DNA of 64,000 nt from positions 248,001 through 312,000 of the forward strand of contig NZ_SOBN01000002.1 of assembly GCF_004365705.1 (NCBI RefSeq), in the 5' to 3' direction. Each line of letters starts with the position of its first letter. The first letter of the stretch is position 1. Under the pieces are notes generated by a model that made no database searches, was not told the DNA's origin, and saw nothing but the letters and a program-made list of their open reading frames with translations. This stretch comes from Streptomyces sp. 846.5. GTDB lineage: Bacteria > Actinomycetota > Actinomycetes > Streptomycetales > Streptomycetaceae. Positions 1 to 8,656 of the stretch are shown in pieces. The position numbers and the translations under genes are program-made.

Positions 1-140
1 GCGAGCACTTCGCCGGCCCGTACGTCCAGCGAGACCTCGCTGAGTGCGCGCACCGGCCCGAAGGACTTGCTGACCTGCTCGGCCCGGAGCCGGGACGTCG
101 GGGTGGACGCCCCGGCCTGAGCCGGTCCTGGGTTCGTCAT
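1..140 (-). CDS. Sugar ABC transporter ATP-binding protein, N-terminal part only
   Basis: The first 46 or so codons of an ABC ATPase run off the left edge of the window. After a 16-residue lead the translation reads LRAEQVSKSFGPVRALSEV, then SLDVRAGEVLA. This is the usual start of RbsA/XylG-type sugar ATPases, where the KSFG-VRAL stretch precedes the Walker A loop; Walker A itself lies outside the window. The ATG is at 140-138, 39 bp after the stop of the binding-protein gene, so the two are probably cotranscribed. It would energise import of the sugar bound by that lipoprotein; a permease presumably follows beyond the edge. The family call is firm, the substrate is not readable. Confidence 0.8.
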   Translation of the reverse strand, partial: MTNPGPAQAGASTPTSRLRAEQVSKSFGPVRALSEVSLDVRAGEVL

Positions 141-179
141 GACGATCGAGACTCCTAGATCACGTGTGGCTGAGCCCGT

Positions 180-1214
180 TCAGCTGCACTGCACTCCGGC
201 CTGGGCGAAGCTGGTGGCATCGACCAGGGATGTCTTCGCGATGGTCTTGGGGGGCAGCGGCGTGCCGTTGCGGATCTTGGCGACCAGCGCGTCCACGGCT
301 GCGGCGCCCACCGAGCGGCCGTCGATGAACAGCGCGGCCTTGTTGCCGCTGTCCTTCTTGGCGGTCCAGTCCTTGCAGGTCAGGTAGGCGCCCAGGCCCA
401 CGCCGACGATGTCGGCGGGGGCGAAGCCGCCGTTCTGCAGCGCGGTGACCGCGCCGGTCTCGTTCTCGTCGTTGCAGCCCCAGACCACCCAGTGCTTGAC
501 GCCCTGGTTGGCGGTGATCACGGCACCGGTCTTGTTCTGCGCGTCGACCACCGAGTTGTCGGTGCCGACCTTGATGATCGGCAGGCTTGTTCCGGCGGCT
601 GTACTGAAGCCCTGCTCCTCGCCCTGTTCACGCTGCTGGCAGTCCGACAGGCCCTGCTGGTAGGCGGCGATGACGCGGGTGTTCGCGGCGGTCCAGCCCG
701 AGGCCTTGAACAGCTCGCCCGCCTTGGTGCCGACCTTGGTGCCCATCTGGACCGAGTCGAAGCCCACGAACGGGGCCGCGGTGCCGGAGCCGTCGCTGAT
801 CGGGTCGTCGGAGGAGACCAGCGGGATGGCGCCGGCGGCCTGGATGATCTGCGGGCCGATCTTCTGGTCCGGTACGACGATGGCGATCCCGTCGACCTTC
901 TGGCCGACCTCGGTGCTCATGTCGCTGATCGCCTTGTTGGAGTCGGTGCCCAGGTTGACGGTGACGATCTTGACGTTGCCGAGCTTGGCGGCCTCGGCCT
1001 TGGCGCCGTTGGCCTCGTCGATGAAGTACTGCTGGTCGCCCTGCTTCTGCAGGTAGGCGATGGTGATCGGTCCGCTCTTGGGGCCCGCCGCGGTGCCGCT
1101 CGCCGAGCTGCCGGGGGTCGTCTGTCCGGTGGAACAGCCGGCCAGGGCCAGCACGGCTGCCATGCCGAATGCGCCGATGCTCACCAGGGTCCTTGTGCTG
1201 CGCAAAGGTCTCAC
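180..1214 (-). CDS. Sugar ABC transporter substrate-binding lipoprotein (RbsB/type I periplasmic binding fold)
   Basis: 344 residues. The N-terminus is a lipoprotein signal, with a hydrophobic stretch at 10-24 followed by LALAGC and the lipidated cysteine at residue 27. A Gly/Ser/Ala linker leads to a type I periplasmic-binding domain (about 48-335), with family hallmarks ITIAYLQKQGDQQYF near the start, an IVVPDQ segment, LVSSDDP and VVWGCNDE. Such proteins capture a monosaccharide at the membrane surface for an RbsA-type importer, and the ATPase gene follows 39 bp downstream. It sits with a GH27 alpha-galactosidase and a mutarotase-like gene, so galactose or a galactoside is the likely ligand (inference). 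An AT-rich box upstream is shared with the divergent SDR promoter. Confidence 0.88.
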   Translation of the reverse strand: MRPLRSTRTLVSIGAFGMAAVLALAGCSTGQTTPGSSASGTAAGPKSGPITIAYLQKQGDQQYFIDEANGAKAEAAKLGNVKIVTVNLGTDSNKAISDMSTEVGQKVDGIAIVVPDQKIGPQIIQAAGAIPLVSSDDPISDGSGTAAPFVGFDSVQMGTKVGTKAGELFKASGWTAANTRVIAAYQQGLSDCQQREQGEEQGFSTAAGTSLPIIKVGTDNSVVDAQNKTGAVITANQGVKHWVVWGCNDENETGAVTALQNGGFAPADIVGVGLGAYLTCKDWTAKKDSGNKAALFIDGRSVGAAAVDALVAKIRNGTPLPPKTIAKTSLVDATSFAQAGVQCS

Positions 1215-1295
1215 GTCAACTCCGCCTGTCGTGCGCGTTCATGGGGTGGGGGGTGTTGCGCACCGAGTGTCTCGGGGGTTCTGCGGCCAGTCAAG

Positions 1296-1304
1296 ATTAA
1301 TGCA
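1296..1304. promoter_or_regulatory. ATTAATGCA box upstream of the sugar-binding protein gene
   Basis: A strikingly AT-rich island (about 1291-1318) in GC-rich DNA lies about 80 bp upstream of the binding-protein start and just after the mutarotase-like stop. It contains ATTAATGCA, which recurs at 4990-4998 directly before the SDR ribosome-binding site. The likely ligand is the FadR-type GntR regulator encoded at 5809-6570 (inference from shared motif and neighbourhood). Confidence 0.4.
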
Positions 1305-1318
1305 TAAATAAATATTCG

Positions 1319-2272
1319 TTACGGACCGGTGGCGCTGCTCAACAGCAGGTCCAGCGCTCGCGCGCCGACGCCCGCTTCGACGACGGTGCGCCAGCCGCGG
1401 CACTCGCCGGGGCCCAGCGGGACGAGCTCCGGGTAGGCGTCGGCGGGCGCGTCCCTGGCCCCGAACGCGGGTTCCACGGCCAGCTGCCGCAGTCCTGGGT
1501 CGCCCCAGCCGCCCAGGTTCACCCACAGTCCCAGGTCGGGAAAGGAGCGCTCGGTGAGGTGCCAGGCCAGCCACTCCTGTCCATGCAGTACCGCGACCAC
1601 GGCCGGCAGCGGCGGCTCGAACCAGAGTTTCGCGGCCCGGCCGGCGGCCCCGCGCAGGCTGATCCCGGTGGTCGGTTCACCGCCGGGGCACAGCCAGTCC
1701 GGGCACCGCCGACCCGTGCCGCCGGACTCGGCCGCTCCGTTCCGGTAGGCGCTGTCGAGCCGCAGGCGCATCGGTGAGGAGGAGAGGATTCTGCTGTGCT
1801 CGTCCCCGGCCAGCAGCATGTGCTGGGCCCAGGCCCAGGGGAGCGGCCGGTCGCCGAGGTTGTCCAGCCAGTACTCCGCACGCAGGACGGGACCCCTGGC
1901 CACCAGCTCGCGCGCGAAGCGGTAGCCGCGGTGCGGCGGTGCCACCGAACCGCTGAGCGTGTCCGGTCCCGTCCGTGCCTGCCAGGGCAGCCGCCAGACG
2001 TCACCGTGGTCGGCCAGCGTGCCGTCGGGTGACGCGCCGATGTTGGGCAGGCACTCGTCCCAGCCGGAGCAGTCCAGCTCGCCCCAGTCCTGGCCGGGCC
2101 GCGGGGCCCGCAGCGGGCGCACCGGCCGGGCGAGCCACTCCCGCCCGTCGGGGCCCAGTCGGAGCCCGGTGACCTTTCCGCCCAGTCCCGGGACGAACCG
2201 CAGGTCCAGCGGCCCGGCCCGGGTGCCGAGCGTCCCGGGGGACGCCGGCACCCGGGCCGGCCGCTCACGCAT
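1319..2272 (-). CDS. Galactose-mutarotase-like (aldose 1-epimerase superfamily) protein
   Basis: 317 residues, no signal peptide, so cytoplasmic. It has the look of the galactose mutarotase superfamily: GGKVTGLRLGPDGREW at the start, then GWDECLPNIG, ADHGDVWRLPW and a late WVNLGGWGD. True mutarotases interconvert alpha and beta anomers of galactose with a His/Glu pair. I see DHGDVWR in about the right place but cannot confirm all catalytic residues, so a related sugar-binding role is possible. The start lies 16 bp after the GH27 stop, so the two form one leftward operon, and the sugar-binding protein gene follows after about 100 bp. The context suggests handling of galactose released by the secreted alpha-galactosidase. 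Confidence 0.7.
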   Translation of the reverse strand: MRERPARVPASPGTLGTRAGPLDLRFVPGLGGKVTGLRLGPDGREWLARPVRPLRAPRPGQDWGELDCSGWDECLPNIGASPDGTLADHGDVWRLPWQARTGPDTLSGSVAPPHRGYRFARELVARGPVLRAEYWLDNLGDRPLPWAWAQHMLLAGDEHSRILSSSPMRLRLDSAYRNGAAESGGTGRRCPDWLCPGGEPTTGISLRGAAGRAAKLWFEPPLPAVVAVLHGQEWLAWHLTERSFPDLGLWVNLGGWGDPGLRQLAVEPAFGARDAPADAYPELVPLGPGECRGWRTVVEAGVGARALDLLLSSATGP

Positions 2273-2288
2273 GACGGTCGCCCATGGT

Positions 2289-4835
2289 TCAGCCGGCCGG
2301 GCTGACCGCGACGGCGATCTCGGCCGCGGACGCGTAGCCGTTGGCGCCCGCGGTCGCGGTCAGCCGTACGAAGCGCACCTGGACCGGTGCGATCTGCACG
2401 GACTTGAGCAGCGCGTCCTGGGTCCACGTTCCGGCTGCTGCGGCCGGGGTGAAGGTGGTCCCGTCGGTGCTCACCTGCACGGTGTAGCCGGTGATGGTTC
2501 CGGTGATGTCGCCGTCCAGCCGGGGCTGGTAGGTGAGTCCGGTGACAGTCTGGACCGACTTCAGGTCGACCGTGAACGAGATCGGCAGCGGGTCGTGCAC
2601 CGGGCTGAACTGCGAGTGCCACAGCGTGGTCACCTGCCCGTCGACCGCGTTGCTCGCCGGGTAGCCGTCGTTGGCGCTGGTGGCCGTGGCGGACTCGTCC
2701 CCGGGTGCGACGTAGTGCGGCCAGGGCCCGGCGGGCACCGTCGGGACGGGGGCGCCGCAGCTGATCTGCAGTCCGGCCCAGTCGGCCCGGTCGTTGTAGC
2801 CGCCATCGCCGCCGTCACCGACGACCAGGCTGATCACCTGGGCCGAGCCCAGCGGCACCGACAGCGCGTGGGTGGCGCTGCGGTCGACGGCCCCGCTGTC
2901 GTAGAGCTTCACCCCGTCGCCGAGCACCTGGAAGTCGACCGTCCCACCGGTCGGGTCGAAGTCGGCCGAGTCGTCGATGCCGACCGTGCCGGTCAGCGTC
3001 GAGCAGTTGCCGCCGACGTAGTACTCCACGGTGGACGGCGAGGCCACACCGACCCCCTGGGGATACGTGGTCCCGTGCATGACCAGCGGCCCGCCGCCGG
3101 CGCCATCACGGTCCACCCGGGGCTCCAGGTACCCGCTGCTCGCATCCAGCCAGGGCTGGTGGCTCAGCGCACCGGTGCCCGAGGGCGGCGCGGCGGGAAC
3201 CTGTACCGGGCTGGTCTGGTTCGCGGTGCCCGCGTTGAGAGCGGTGGGGGAACCGCCGTACCAGCCGTAGTCCGCGGTGACCTTGAGTCCGTCCGGTCCG
3301 GGTTCGGTGCCGGGCGGGGGCGTGACCCGCCACTTCCCGCTGACCAGCTCGCCGGTGCGCAACCGCTTCACCGTGGTCGCGCTCTCCGGGGTGACCGTCC
3401 AGCCCGCAGGGGCAGCCAGGGTGAGCACGGCGTTCTTGAGGGCGATTTTGCCGTTGTCGGTGAAGTCGGCCGAGGCCTCGAACGAGGCACCCGGCAGCAC
3501 CAGCGGCTGCGCGCCCTGGGCGGGGGCGGTGACGCTCAGCGGCGTCAGCGTCGTGGCGGGCGGGGTGCCCACGACGTCGCCCTGACGGGAGACCCGCAGC
3601 AGCACCGTGCTGTGCGGGGCCACCGTCGCGGATATCACCCCGGCCGTCTCGCTGGTGGCGTGCTGCCACAGGTCGCGCAGCGCGTAGCTGCCGGAGTGGC
3701 GCAGCCCGACCGCGTCGGCCGTGGTCGAGACGACCTGCGAGGAGGCGCCGCGGTTGAACAGCGCCACCGCCCAGTCGCCGTTCGACAGCGGCTTGGTCCA
3801 CACCTGGGTGCTGCCCGACGTCGTGATCGCCGTGCCCTGCACGCCCAGCGGGTCCTGGTCGACGGCCAGTACCTCGCGGTTGGTGAGCATCGTGATAGTG
3901 CTGTCCGGCAGTGACTTGGCGTCGCTTCCGATGATCAGCGGGGCCGCGACCATGGACCACATCGAGAACTGCGACTGCGCCTCGTCAGCAGTCATGCCCA
4001 GTCCGGGGTTGAGGTAGTCCGGGTCGTTCCAGTGGCCCGGTCCGGCGGCCTCCGGGTGCTTGGCGTCGTCGTCCAGGTTCCGCAGCACGTCGGCGAACTG
4101 CACGTTCTGCACGAAGCCGACGTCGGTGTCGGTGCGCCACGAGTTGCCGGTGCTGGGGCCGAACGCGTAGGAGTCGTAGGCGGAGCGGCCCGGCGCCGCG
4201 CCGGTGGCCGGGACGAAGGGGTTGCATATGTTGAACAGCATGGGACGGTGGCTGCTGTTGTTCAGTAGCGCGTCGCGGAACTGGCCGTAGGCGGCAGCCG
4301 GGTCCAGGTGCTGCTGCTCGCCGCCGCAGAAGTCGACCTTCACCGCGTCGTAGCCCCAGCCAGCGAACTGGTCTACGTCCTGCTGGTAGCGGCCGAAGCT
4401 GCCCTGGTTGGTGCCGCCGCAGCCGTTGATACCGCTGTCGGTGTAGATGCCGGCCTTCAGCCCCAGGGAGTGGACGTAGTCGGCCACGGCCTTCATGCCG
4501 TCGGGCCACTGGGAGGAACTGACGGTGATGTTGCCGGAGGCGTCGCGGGTCCCGCTCCACCAGCCCCCGTCGATCCAGACGTAGTTGTACCCGGCGGCCT
4601 TCAGGCCCCGGTCCACCAGGGCCTTCGCCTCGTCCTTGATGGTCTGCTCGTTGAAGTTCGAGCCGAGGCCGAAGTAGGTGTTCCAGCCCTGGTAGGGAGT
4701 CTGGGCAAGATTGTTGATCGGTACGGCCGGGGTCGGGTGCGGCCGGGCTGCCGACGCCGGGGCCACCACCCCCAGTACTGCTGTCGATGCGGCGAGGGCG
4801 ACAGAAGCCACCCTCGATCTCAAACGTCCCGGCAT
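2289..4835 (-). CDS. Secreted GH27 alpha-galactosidase with NPCBM and F5/8-type C-terminal domains
   Basis: 848 residues with a Sec signal peptide (1-29, ending PASA). The GH27 barrel spans about 45-345: it opens TPYQGWNTYFGLG, has WIDGGWW, carries the nucleophile D168 in VKVDFC, and has W233-R234 with D238 at the position of the family acid/base. A beta-sandwich follows (to about 420), then an alpha-galactosidase-associated linker domain. An NPCBM-type module (about 575-695) contains GVGVASPSTVEYYV. A discoidin/F5/8 type C domain (about 710-845) contains SNAVDGQVTTLWHS. The protein cleaves terminal alpha-galactosyl residues outside the cell, and the extra domains should hold it on polysaccharide. 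It is first gene of its operon, reading away from the SDR gene. Confidence 0.93.
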   Translation of the reverse strand: MPGRLRSRVASVALAASTAVLGVVAPASAARPHPTPAVPINNLAQTPYQGWNTYFGLGSNFNEQTIKDEAKALVDRGLKAAGYNYVWIDGGWWSGTRDASGNITVSSSQWPDGMKAVADYVHSLGLKAGIYTDSGINGCGGTNQGSFGRYQQDVDQFAGWGYDAVKVDFCGGEQQHLDPAAAYGQFRDALLNNSSHRPMLFNICNPFVPATGAAPGRSAYDSYAFGPSTGNSWRTDTDVGFVQNVQFADVLRNLDDDAKHPEAAGPGHWNDPDYLNPGLGMTADEAQSQFSMWSMVAAPLIIGSDAKSLPDSTITMLTNREVLAVDQDPLGVQGTAITTSGSTQVWTKPLSNGDWAVALFNRGASSQVVSTTADAVGLRHSGSYALRDLWQHATSETAGVISATVAPHSTVLLRVSRQGDVVGTPPATTLTPLSVTAPAQGAQPLVLPGASFEASADFTDNGKIALKNAVLTLAAPAGWTVTPESATTVKRLRTGELVSGKWRVTPPPGTEPGPDGLKVTADYGWYGGSPTALNAGTANQTSPVQVPAAPPSGTGALSHQPWLDASSGYLEPRVDRDGAGGGPLVMHGTTYPQGVGVASPSTVEYYVGGNCSTLTGTVGIDDSADFDPTGGTVDFQVLGDGVKLYDSGAVDRSATHALSVPLGSAQVISLVVGDGGDGGYNDRADWAGLQISCGAPVPTVPAGPWPHYVAPGDESATATSANDGYPASNAVDGQVTTLWHSQFSPVHDPLPISFTVDLKSVQTVTGLTYQPRLDGDITGTITGYTVQVSTDGTTFTPAAAAGTWTQDALLKSVQIAPVQVRFVRLTATAGANGYASAAEIAVAVSPAG

Positions 4836-4885
4836 CCCGAGCTCCTGACTGTGGTGAAGGCGTCACTGGCTTCAACGATTTCCGA

Positions 4886-4904
4886 ATTATTAACGACTTA
4901 TAAT
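4886..4904. promoter_or_regulatory. AT-rich inverted repeat in the divergent GH27/SDR promoter region
   Basis: ATTAT at 4886-4890 and ATAAT at 4900-4904 form an inverted repeat with a 9-base spacer, about 50 bp upstream of the GH27 start. In this GC-rich genome such a patch is probably a -10 region, an operator or both. The spacer contains TTAACGACTT, so it is not a copy of the ATTAATGCA box. Confidence 0.35.
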
Positions 4905-4989
4905 CACCACGTCAACGGTTCCGGCGCCCTGGCTCCGGCGGGCACTCGGCGGCTTGCAGGGGCCGGTGCCGACTGCAACACTTGTCATA

Positions 4990-4998
4990 ATTAATGCA
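4990..4998. promoter_or_regulatory. ATTAATGCA box directly before the SDR ribosome-binding site
   Basis: ATTAATGCA overlaps the start of the ribosome-binding sequence AAAGGGG (4998-5004) of the SDR gene and matches the box at 1296-1304 exactly. A repressor bound here would block the start of the SDR/GntR operon, which would make the GntR gene autoregulated. This is an inference from position and repetition. Confidence 0.4.
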
Positions 4999-5010
4999 AA
5001 GGGGCTGGCT

Positions 5011-5769
5011 GTGAACTCACACCGTTTCCAGGGCCGCACCGTCCTGGTGACCGGTGCAGCGTCCGGCATCGGGGCCGCCTCGGCCGAGCGGTTCGCCGCC
5101 GAAGGCGCGACCGTCTGGCTCACCGACGTGGCCGACGACGCCGGCCAGGAGGTCGCCGAGAAGATCAACGCAGCCGGCGGTACCGCCGAGTACATGCACT
5201 GCGACACCGCAGACGAGGATGACTGGCACGCGCTGCGCGCACGGTTCGAGCAGCGCCACGACAGGCTGGACGCACTGCACCACAACGCCTACTGGATTCG
5301 CACCGGCCCGCTCCATGAACTGGAACTGGCGCACTGGAACCGACAGTTGGAGGTCTCCCTGACCGGGACCTACCACGCCGTCCGCACCTTCCTGCCCATG
5401 CTCCGGCAGGCGGAGGGCTCCGTCGTCCTCACCTCTTCGGTGCACGCCCTCATCGGCCTGCCCGGACACCCCGCCTACGCCGCGACCAAGGGCGCCCTGT
5501 GCGCGCTAGGACGGCAGCTGGCCGTGGAGTACGCGCCCACGATCAGGGTCAACGTGATACTGCCGGGCCCCGTCATGACCCCCGCGTGGGACCGGGTGGA
5601 CGAGGCCGCCCGCACCGAGAGCGTCGCCGCCACCCCGGCCGGGCGCTTCGGCCGCCCCGAGGAGGTCGCCGCCGCAGCGGCGTTCCTGGCCTCCACCGAC
5701 GCCTCCTTCGTCACCGGGGCGAACCTCGTGGTCGACGGAGGGTGGAGCATCGTGAAAGCCTCAGCCTGA
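5011..5769 (+). CDS. SDR family NAD(P)-dependent oxidoreductase, possible sugar dehydrogenase
   Basis: 252 residues using GTG at 5011. I prefer this to an upstream ATG at 4954 because AAAGGGG sits six bases before it and the Rossmann strand then begins at residue 10. The cofactor loop is TGAASGIG (14-21). The catalytic serine is at 142 or 143 (TSSV) and the YxxxK pair is Y156/K160 (YAATK). The usual NNAG after strand four is replaced by HNAYW, which is unusual. It heads a rightward operon with the GntR regulator 39 bp on, diverging from the alpha-galactosidase operon. Oxidation of the imported sugar, for example as a galactose dehydrogenase, fits the context but is unproven. Confidence 0.85.
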   Translation: MNSHRFQGRTVLVTGAASGIGAASAERFAAEGATVWLTDVADDAGQEVAEKINAAGGTAEYMHCDTADEDDWHALRARFEQRHDRLDALHHNAYWIRTGPLHELELAHWNRQLEVSLTGTYHAVRTFLPMLRQAEGSVVLTSSVHALIGLPGHPAYAATKGALCALGRQLAVEYAPTIRVNVILPGPVMTPAWDRVDEAARTESVAATPAGRFGRPEEVAAAAAFLASTDASFVTGANLVVDGGWSIVKASA

Positions 5770-5808
5770 CCCGCCATCGGACGGACCGAATCCAGGATTA
5801 AGGAAGCA

Positions 5809-6570
5809 ATGTCGAGTTACCCGGGCCGCGGCCTGCACGGCCAGATCGTCGAGCAGATCGGCGTGCGCATCGTCGGCGGCACCTACCAGCCGCACGCGAC
5901 GCTCTTCTCGGAACACCTCGAACAGGAATTCGGCGTCAGCAAGACCGTGGTACGCGAAGCCCTCAAGGTCATCGCCGCCAAGGGCCTGGTCGAGTCCCGC
6001 CAGAAGCGCGGCACGGTCGTACTGCCGCGCGAGTCCTGGAACCTGCTCGACGCCGACGTGCTGCGCTGGCAGGGCGGCGAACCGCCGAACTTCGTCTTCC
6101 TGGAGAAGCTCGCCGAGGTCCGCGAGATGGTCGAGCCCCCCGCGGCCCGGTTCGCCGCACTGCGCCGCACCCCGGAGGACCTGGAGACGATGCGTGCGGC
6201 CCTGGACGACATGGAAGCGGCGCGCCGCGACCCGGACGCCATGGTCGCCGCCGACCTCCGCTTCCACCGGGCACTGCTGGACTCGGCCCACAACGAGGTG
6301 CTCAGCCGCATGGAGGTCATCCTCGCCGCCGGGCTCCAGATCCGCGACCGCTTTGTGCACCACAGCGCGCACGGGGCCGACCCCATGCCCGCCCACCGGG
6401 CCCTATACGAGGCGATCCAGGACAGCGACGCGGACCGGGCGGGGGTGACGGTGCAGGCCCTGCTCGCGCAGGCGGCCTCCGACCTGGCCGAGGTGCGCGA
6501 ACACGCCGACCGCGTCCAGAAGCCGAGACGCCGCAGCCCCCGCACGGCGACCACGCACAAGGTCCCCTGA
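5809..6570 (+). CDS. FadR-type GntR transcriptional regulator
   Basis: 253 residues. A winged helix-turn-helix occupies about 10-80, with the GntR signature GVSKTVVREALKVIAAKGLV followed by the wing SRQKRGTVV. An all-helical FCD ligand domain follows (about 95-235) and contains the expected histidine-rich positions (FHRAL, MPAHRALYEAI) that bind metal and an organic acid or sugar acid in this subfamily. The start has a GGAAG ribosome-binding site. It lies 39 bp after the SDR gene in the same operon and is the obvious local regulator of the galactoside cluster. The repeated ATTAATGCA boxes at 1296 and 4990 are candidate operators. Confidence 0.9.
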   Translation: MSSYPGRGLHGQIVEQIGVRIVGGTYQPHATLFSEHLEQEFGVSKTVVREALKVIAAKGLVESRQKRGTVVLPRESWNLLDADVLRWQGGEPPNFVFLEKLAEVREMVEPPAARFAALRRTPEDLETMRAALDDMEAARRDPDAMVAADLRFHRALLDSAHNEVLSRMEVILAAGLQIRDRFVHHSAHGADPMPAHRALYEAIQDSDADRAGVTVQALLAQAASDLAEVREHADRVQKPRRRSPRTATTHKVP

Positions 6571-6979
6571 CGCTGTGGACGGTCACACCATTCGGCGCAG
6601 GCCGGCGCAACGGGGTCCCCGGGGGGCGAGCACGCCTCCGAGGACGAGGTGTTGCAACAACCGGTCGAGTCCATCCACCACGGCACCAGCAGCCGCTGCC
6701 ATGGCATCTGACCTGCAATAATGTCACGAACTGCGATACTGCCCCCTACCGAACTCCGCAGGGTCGCGGTCGGAAGGATCCACCATCTTGAAGGGGCTGG
6801 TCAGGGTGCTGGTGTGGCAGGGTCCGTTGATGCTTGGCGCCGCCGGGCGCCCGCGGCCGACGTGGTGATCCGCGGCGGCCTGAACGGCGCCGAGGTGGAC
6901 CCGGCCCGGCCGTCCGACCCGAACGTGGAGCTGACCGACCCGTAGCTGTTCGCCGGGCCGCCGGGCCGAGCCGAGGAGC
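6571..6979. other. Non-coding or decayed stretch
   Basis: No reading frame here has a recognisable protein, a ribosome-binding site or a family motif. It follows the GntR stop and leads into the decayed DJ-1/PfpI gene, whose 3' end probably dissolves in it. I see no tRNA, terminator or repeat of note. Confidence 0.5.
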
Positions 6980-7398
6980 TGACGGGAGACGATGGTGCGG
7001 ATCCTGGCGGCCTGCGCGTCGACGGACTGCGGTCCCTTCCCGGTCAGCAGGTCGACCGAGGGCTCGTGGATCACCTTCACAGCGGTCGGGTTGAGCGAGG
7101 CGCTGACGGTGAACCCGGCGTCCTTGACGGCCTCGTCGACGAAGTAGCTCAGCCGGGTGCGTTCTCCGGGCACGTGCGGGTAGCCCGCACTGAGCGCGAT
7201 CTTCTCGCCGTGTTCGGGCACGGTGGTGACGGTCGCCGCAAGGAACGGGTTGTCGGTCACGCGGTACGGCCTGCCGGCCCGGTCGATGCGCTCCCATGTG
7301 GACGTCATCGCGATCGGTGCGTGGCAGATCAGTGAGATGAGGACGTCGTTCCGGCGGGCCAGGTGCAGGGTTTCGCCGAGCCACGGGTTGTCTCGTCA
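6980..7398 (-). pseudogene. DJ-1/PfpI (type 1 glutamine amidotransferase-like) protein, 5'-truncated
   Basis: The minus strand reads DNPWLGETLHLARRNDVLIS, then LICHAPIAMTS, which is the nucleophile elbow of large DJ-1/PfpI proteins (catalytic Cys in ICHAP). VTDNPF, TTVPEHGEK, GYPHVPGERTRLSY, FVDEAVKDAGF and LLTGKGPQSVDAQAARI follow, all typical of the C-terminal half. An in-frame TGA lies about 30 residues before the elbow and no start codon or N-terminal half exists, so about 130 residues are missing. Intact relatives act as glyoxalase- or chaperone-type stress proteins. This copy is a remnant, probably left by a deletion joining it to the neighbouring GH2 fragment. Confidence 0.75.
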
Positions 7399-7547
7399 AC
7401 CGTTCCCGAGCTGACTCAAGAACAGCCGGGGCCGGGGCCCAGGCTGGATCAACGGTGGACCGGCACTATGGTGTGGCTGCACGGACTCCCGGCCCTGTCC
7501 GCACAGGGCCGGCATCCGCATCGACAGTCATGCAAACCGTTGGCCCG

Positions 7548-8200
7548 CTACCGCGCCAACGTCCTTGGCACGTTGTAGCCCTCGACCCGCAGCGCGGGTC
7601 GACCTGAGGAAAGTGCCTCGACGGGCCAGGACAGAGCGACGGTCCGCGACTCCCCGGGCAGCAGCCACAGGTAGTTGTCCCCGTACAGGGTCGGCAGCAC
7701 CCGCTCACCGCTGTGGTCGTCCAGCAACGACAGCCGTACCATCGCCGCCACGGCCGAGCCGCGGTTGTGGATCGTCGCGGTCAGCGTCCGGCGCGCGCCC
7801 GAGTGGCTCAGGCCGCTGATGGCGGCCGAGACGCGGACTGCCGGAGCGCTGTTGAGCACCGCCATGTCGGTCGGCTGCCGGTAGCGCCAGTAGGTGTTCG
7901 TGGACCGGACGTGCCCGTCGCCGTCCGTCAGGGTCAGCCGCAGCAGGTGGAATCCGGGCAGGTCGCCGGTCCAGCCAACGGTGAAGGCCCGCGTCGTGCC
8001 GGACGCTGCGACATCCAGTGTGGTACGCCGGGTCGCGCCCAGCTGCTGTCCCTTGATGTCGATGAGCTGGGCGGTGACGCTCGCTCCTTCGAGCGCTCCT
8101 GGTGTGTGGTTCACGGCGATGACCTGCCAGTCGTCCGGGCCGGCCTGGACATGGACGGCTTCGCACGCCTTGCGAGCCGATCCCCACCACGCATGCCAGC
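7548..8200 (-). pseudogene. GH2-type glycosidase (exo-glucosaminidase/mannosidase-like), C-terminal fragment
   Basis: About 210 residues from RKACEAVHVQ to the stop match the C-terminal immunoglobulin-like domains of large secreted GH2 enzymes. Hallmarks are WQVIAVNHT, AFTVGW, LLRLTLTDGDGHVRSTNTYW, TATIHNRGSAVAAMVRLSLL, and the ending LPTLYGDNYLWLLPGESRTV. The signal peptide, sugar-binding domain and catalytic barrel are absent. The frame runs upstream into about 30 residues of unrelated sequence, so no functional start is visible. With no catalytic acid present it cannot be an active glycosidase. It sits beside other truncated genes and marks a deletion or rearrangement scar. Confidence 0.75.
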
Positions 8201-8284
8201 ATGATTCCCTACGAATGATCACGAACCGAGGACGGGTTGCCGAATACTGACCCACGCCCGGGCCCCGGTCGGTGATCATCCGAC

Positions 8285-8656
8285 CTACGCTCCGAGCGCG
8301 TCGCGCAGCGCGTTGATTAGCCGGGCGTCATCCGCGCCGAGCAGTCGTGCGGCCTGGATGTAGTCGCGGGCGAGCCGTTCCAGTTGGTCGTCCGTGTCCG
8401 GACCGGGCGTCGGCGCACGGACCCGCGTTCCGGCGCCGCGCCGGGTCCGTACGAGGTCGGTCGCTTCAAGTTCGCGGTAGGCGCGGGCCACGGTGCCGAC
8501 CGCCAGGTCCAGATCCGCGGCGAGTTGACGGACCGGCGCGAGACGTTGGCCGTCGGCGAGCCGTCCGGCACGGATGAGCCCGGCGAGTTGGGCGCGGATC
8601 TGCTCGTACGGCGGCACCGGGCTTGCGGTGTCGACCCGCAGGGCGGGCTGGCTCAC
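8285..8656 (-). CDS. GntR regulator, YtrA subfamily
   Basis: 123 residues from GTG at 8656, whose first bases overlap the stop of the membrane-protein gene (GTGA overlap), implying translational coupling. The winged helix-turn-helix covers about 12-80: PPYEQIRAQLAGLIRAGRL, then LAPVRQLAADLDLAVGTVAR and the wing RTRRGAGTRV. There is only a short helical tail (to 123) instead of a ligand domain, which is typical of YtrA regulators. These usually repress an adjacent membrane protein or ABC exporter operon that includes themselves. The inverted TTGTATCA boxes at 9526-9593 upstream of the operon are its likely operator. Confidence 0.88.
   Translation of the reverse strand: MSQPALRVDTASPVPPYEQIRAQLAGLIRAGRLADGQRLAPVRQLAADLDLAVGTVARAYRELEATDLVRTRRGAGTRVRAPTPGPDTDDQLERLARDYIQAARLLGADDARLINALRDALGA

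Noticed and set aside
1959..3914. A 651-residue plus-strand frame opposite GH27
   Set aside because: It is the antisense shadow of the alpha-galactosidase gene and shows no start signal or domain.
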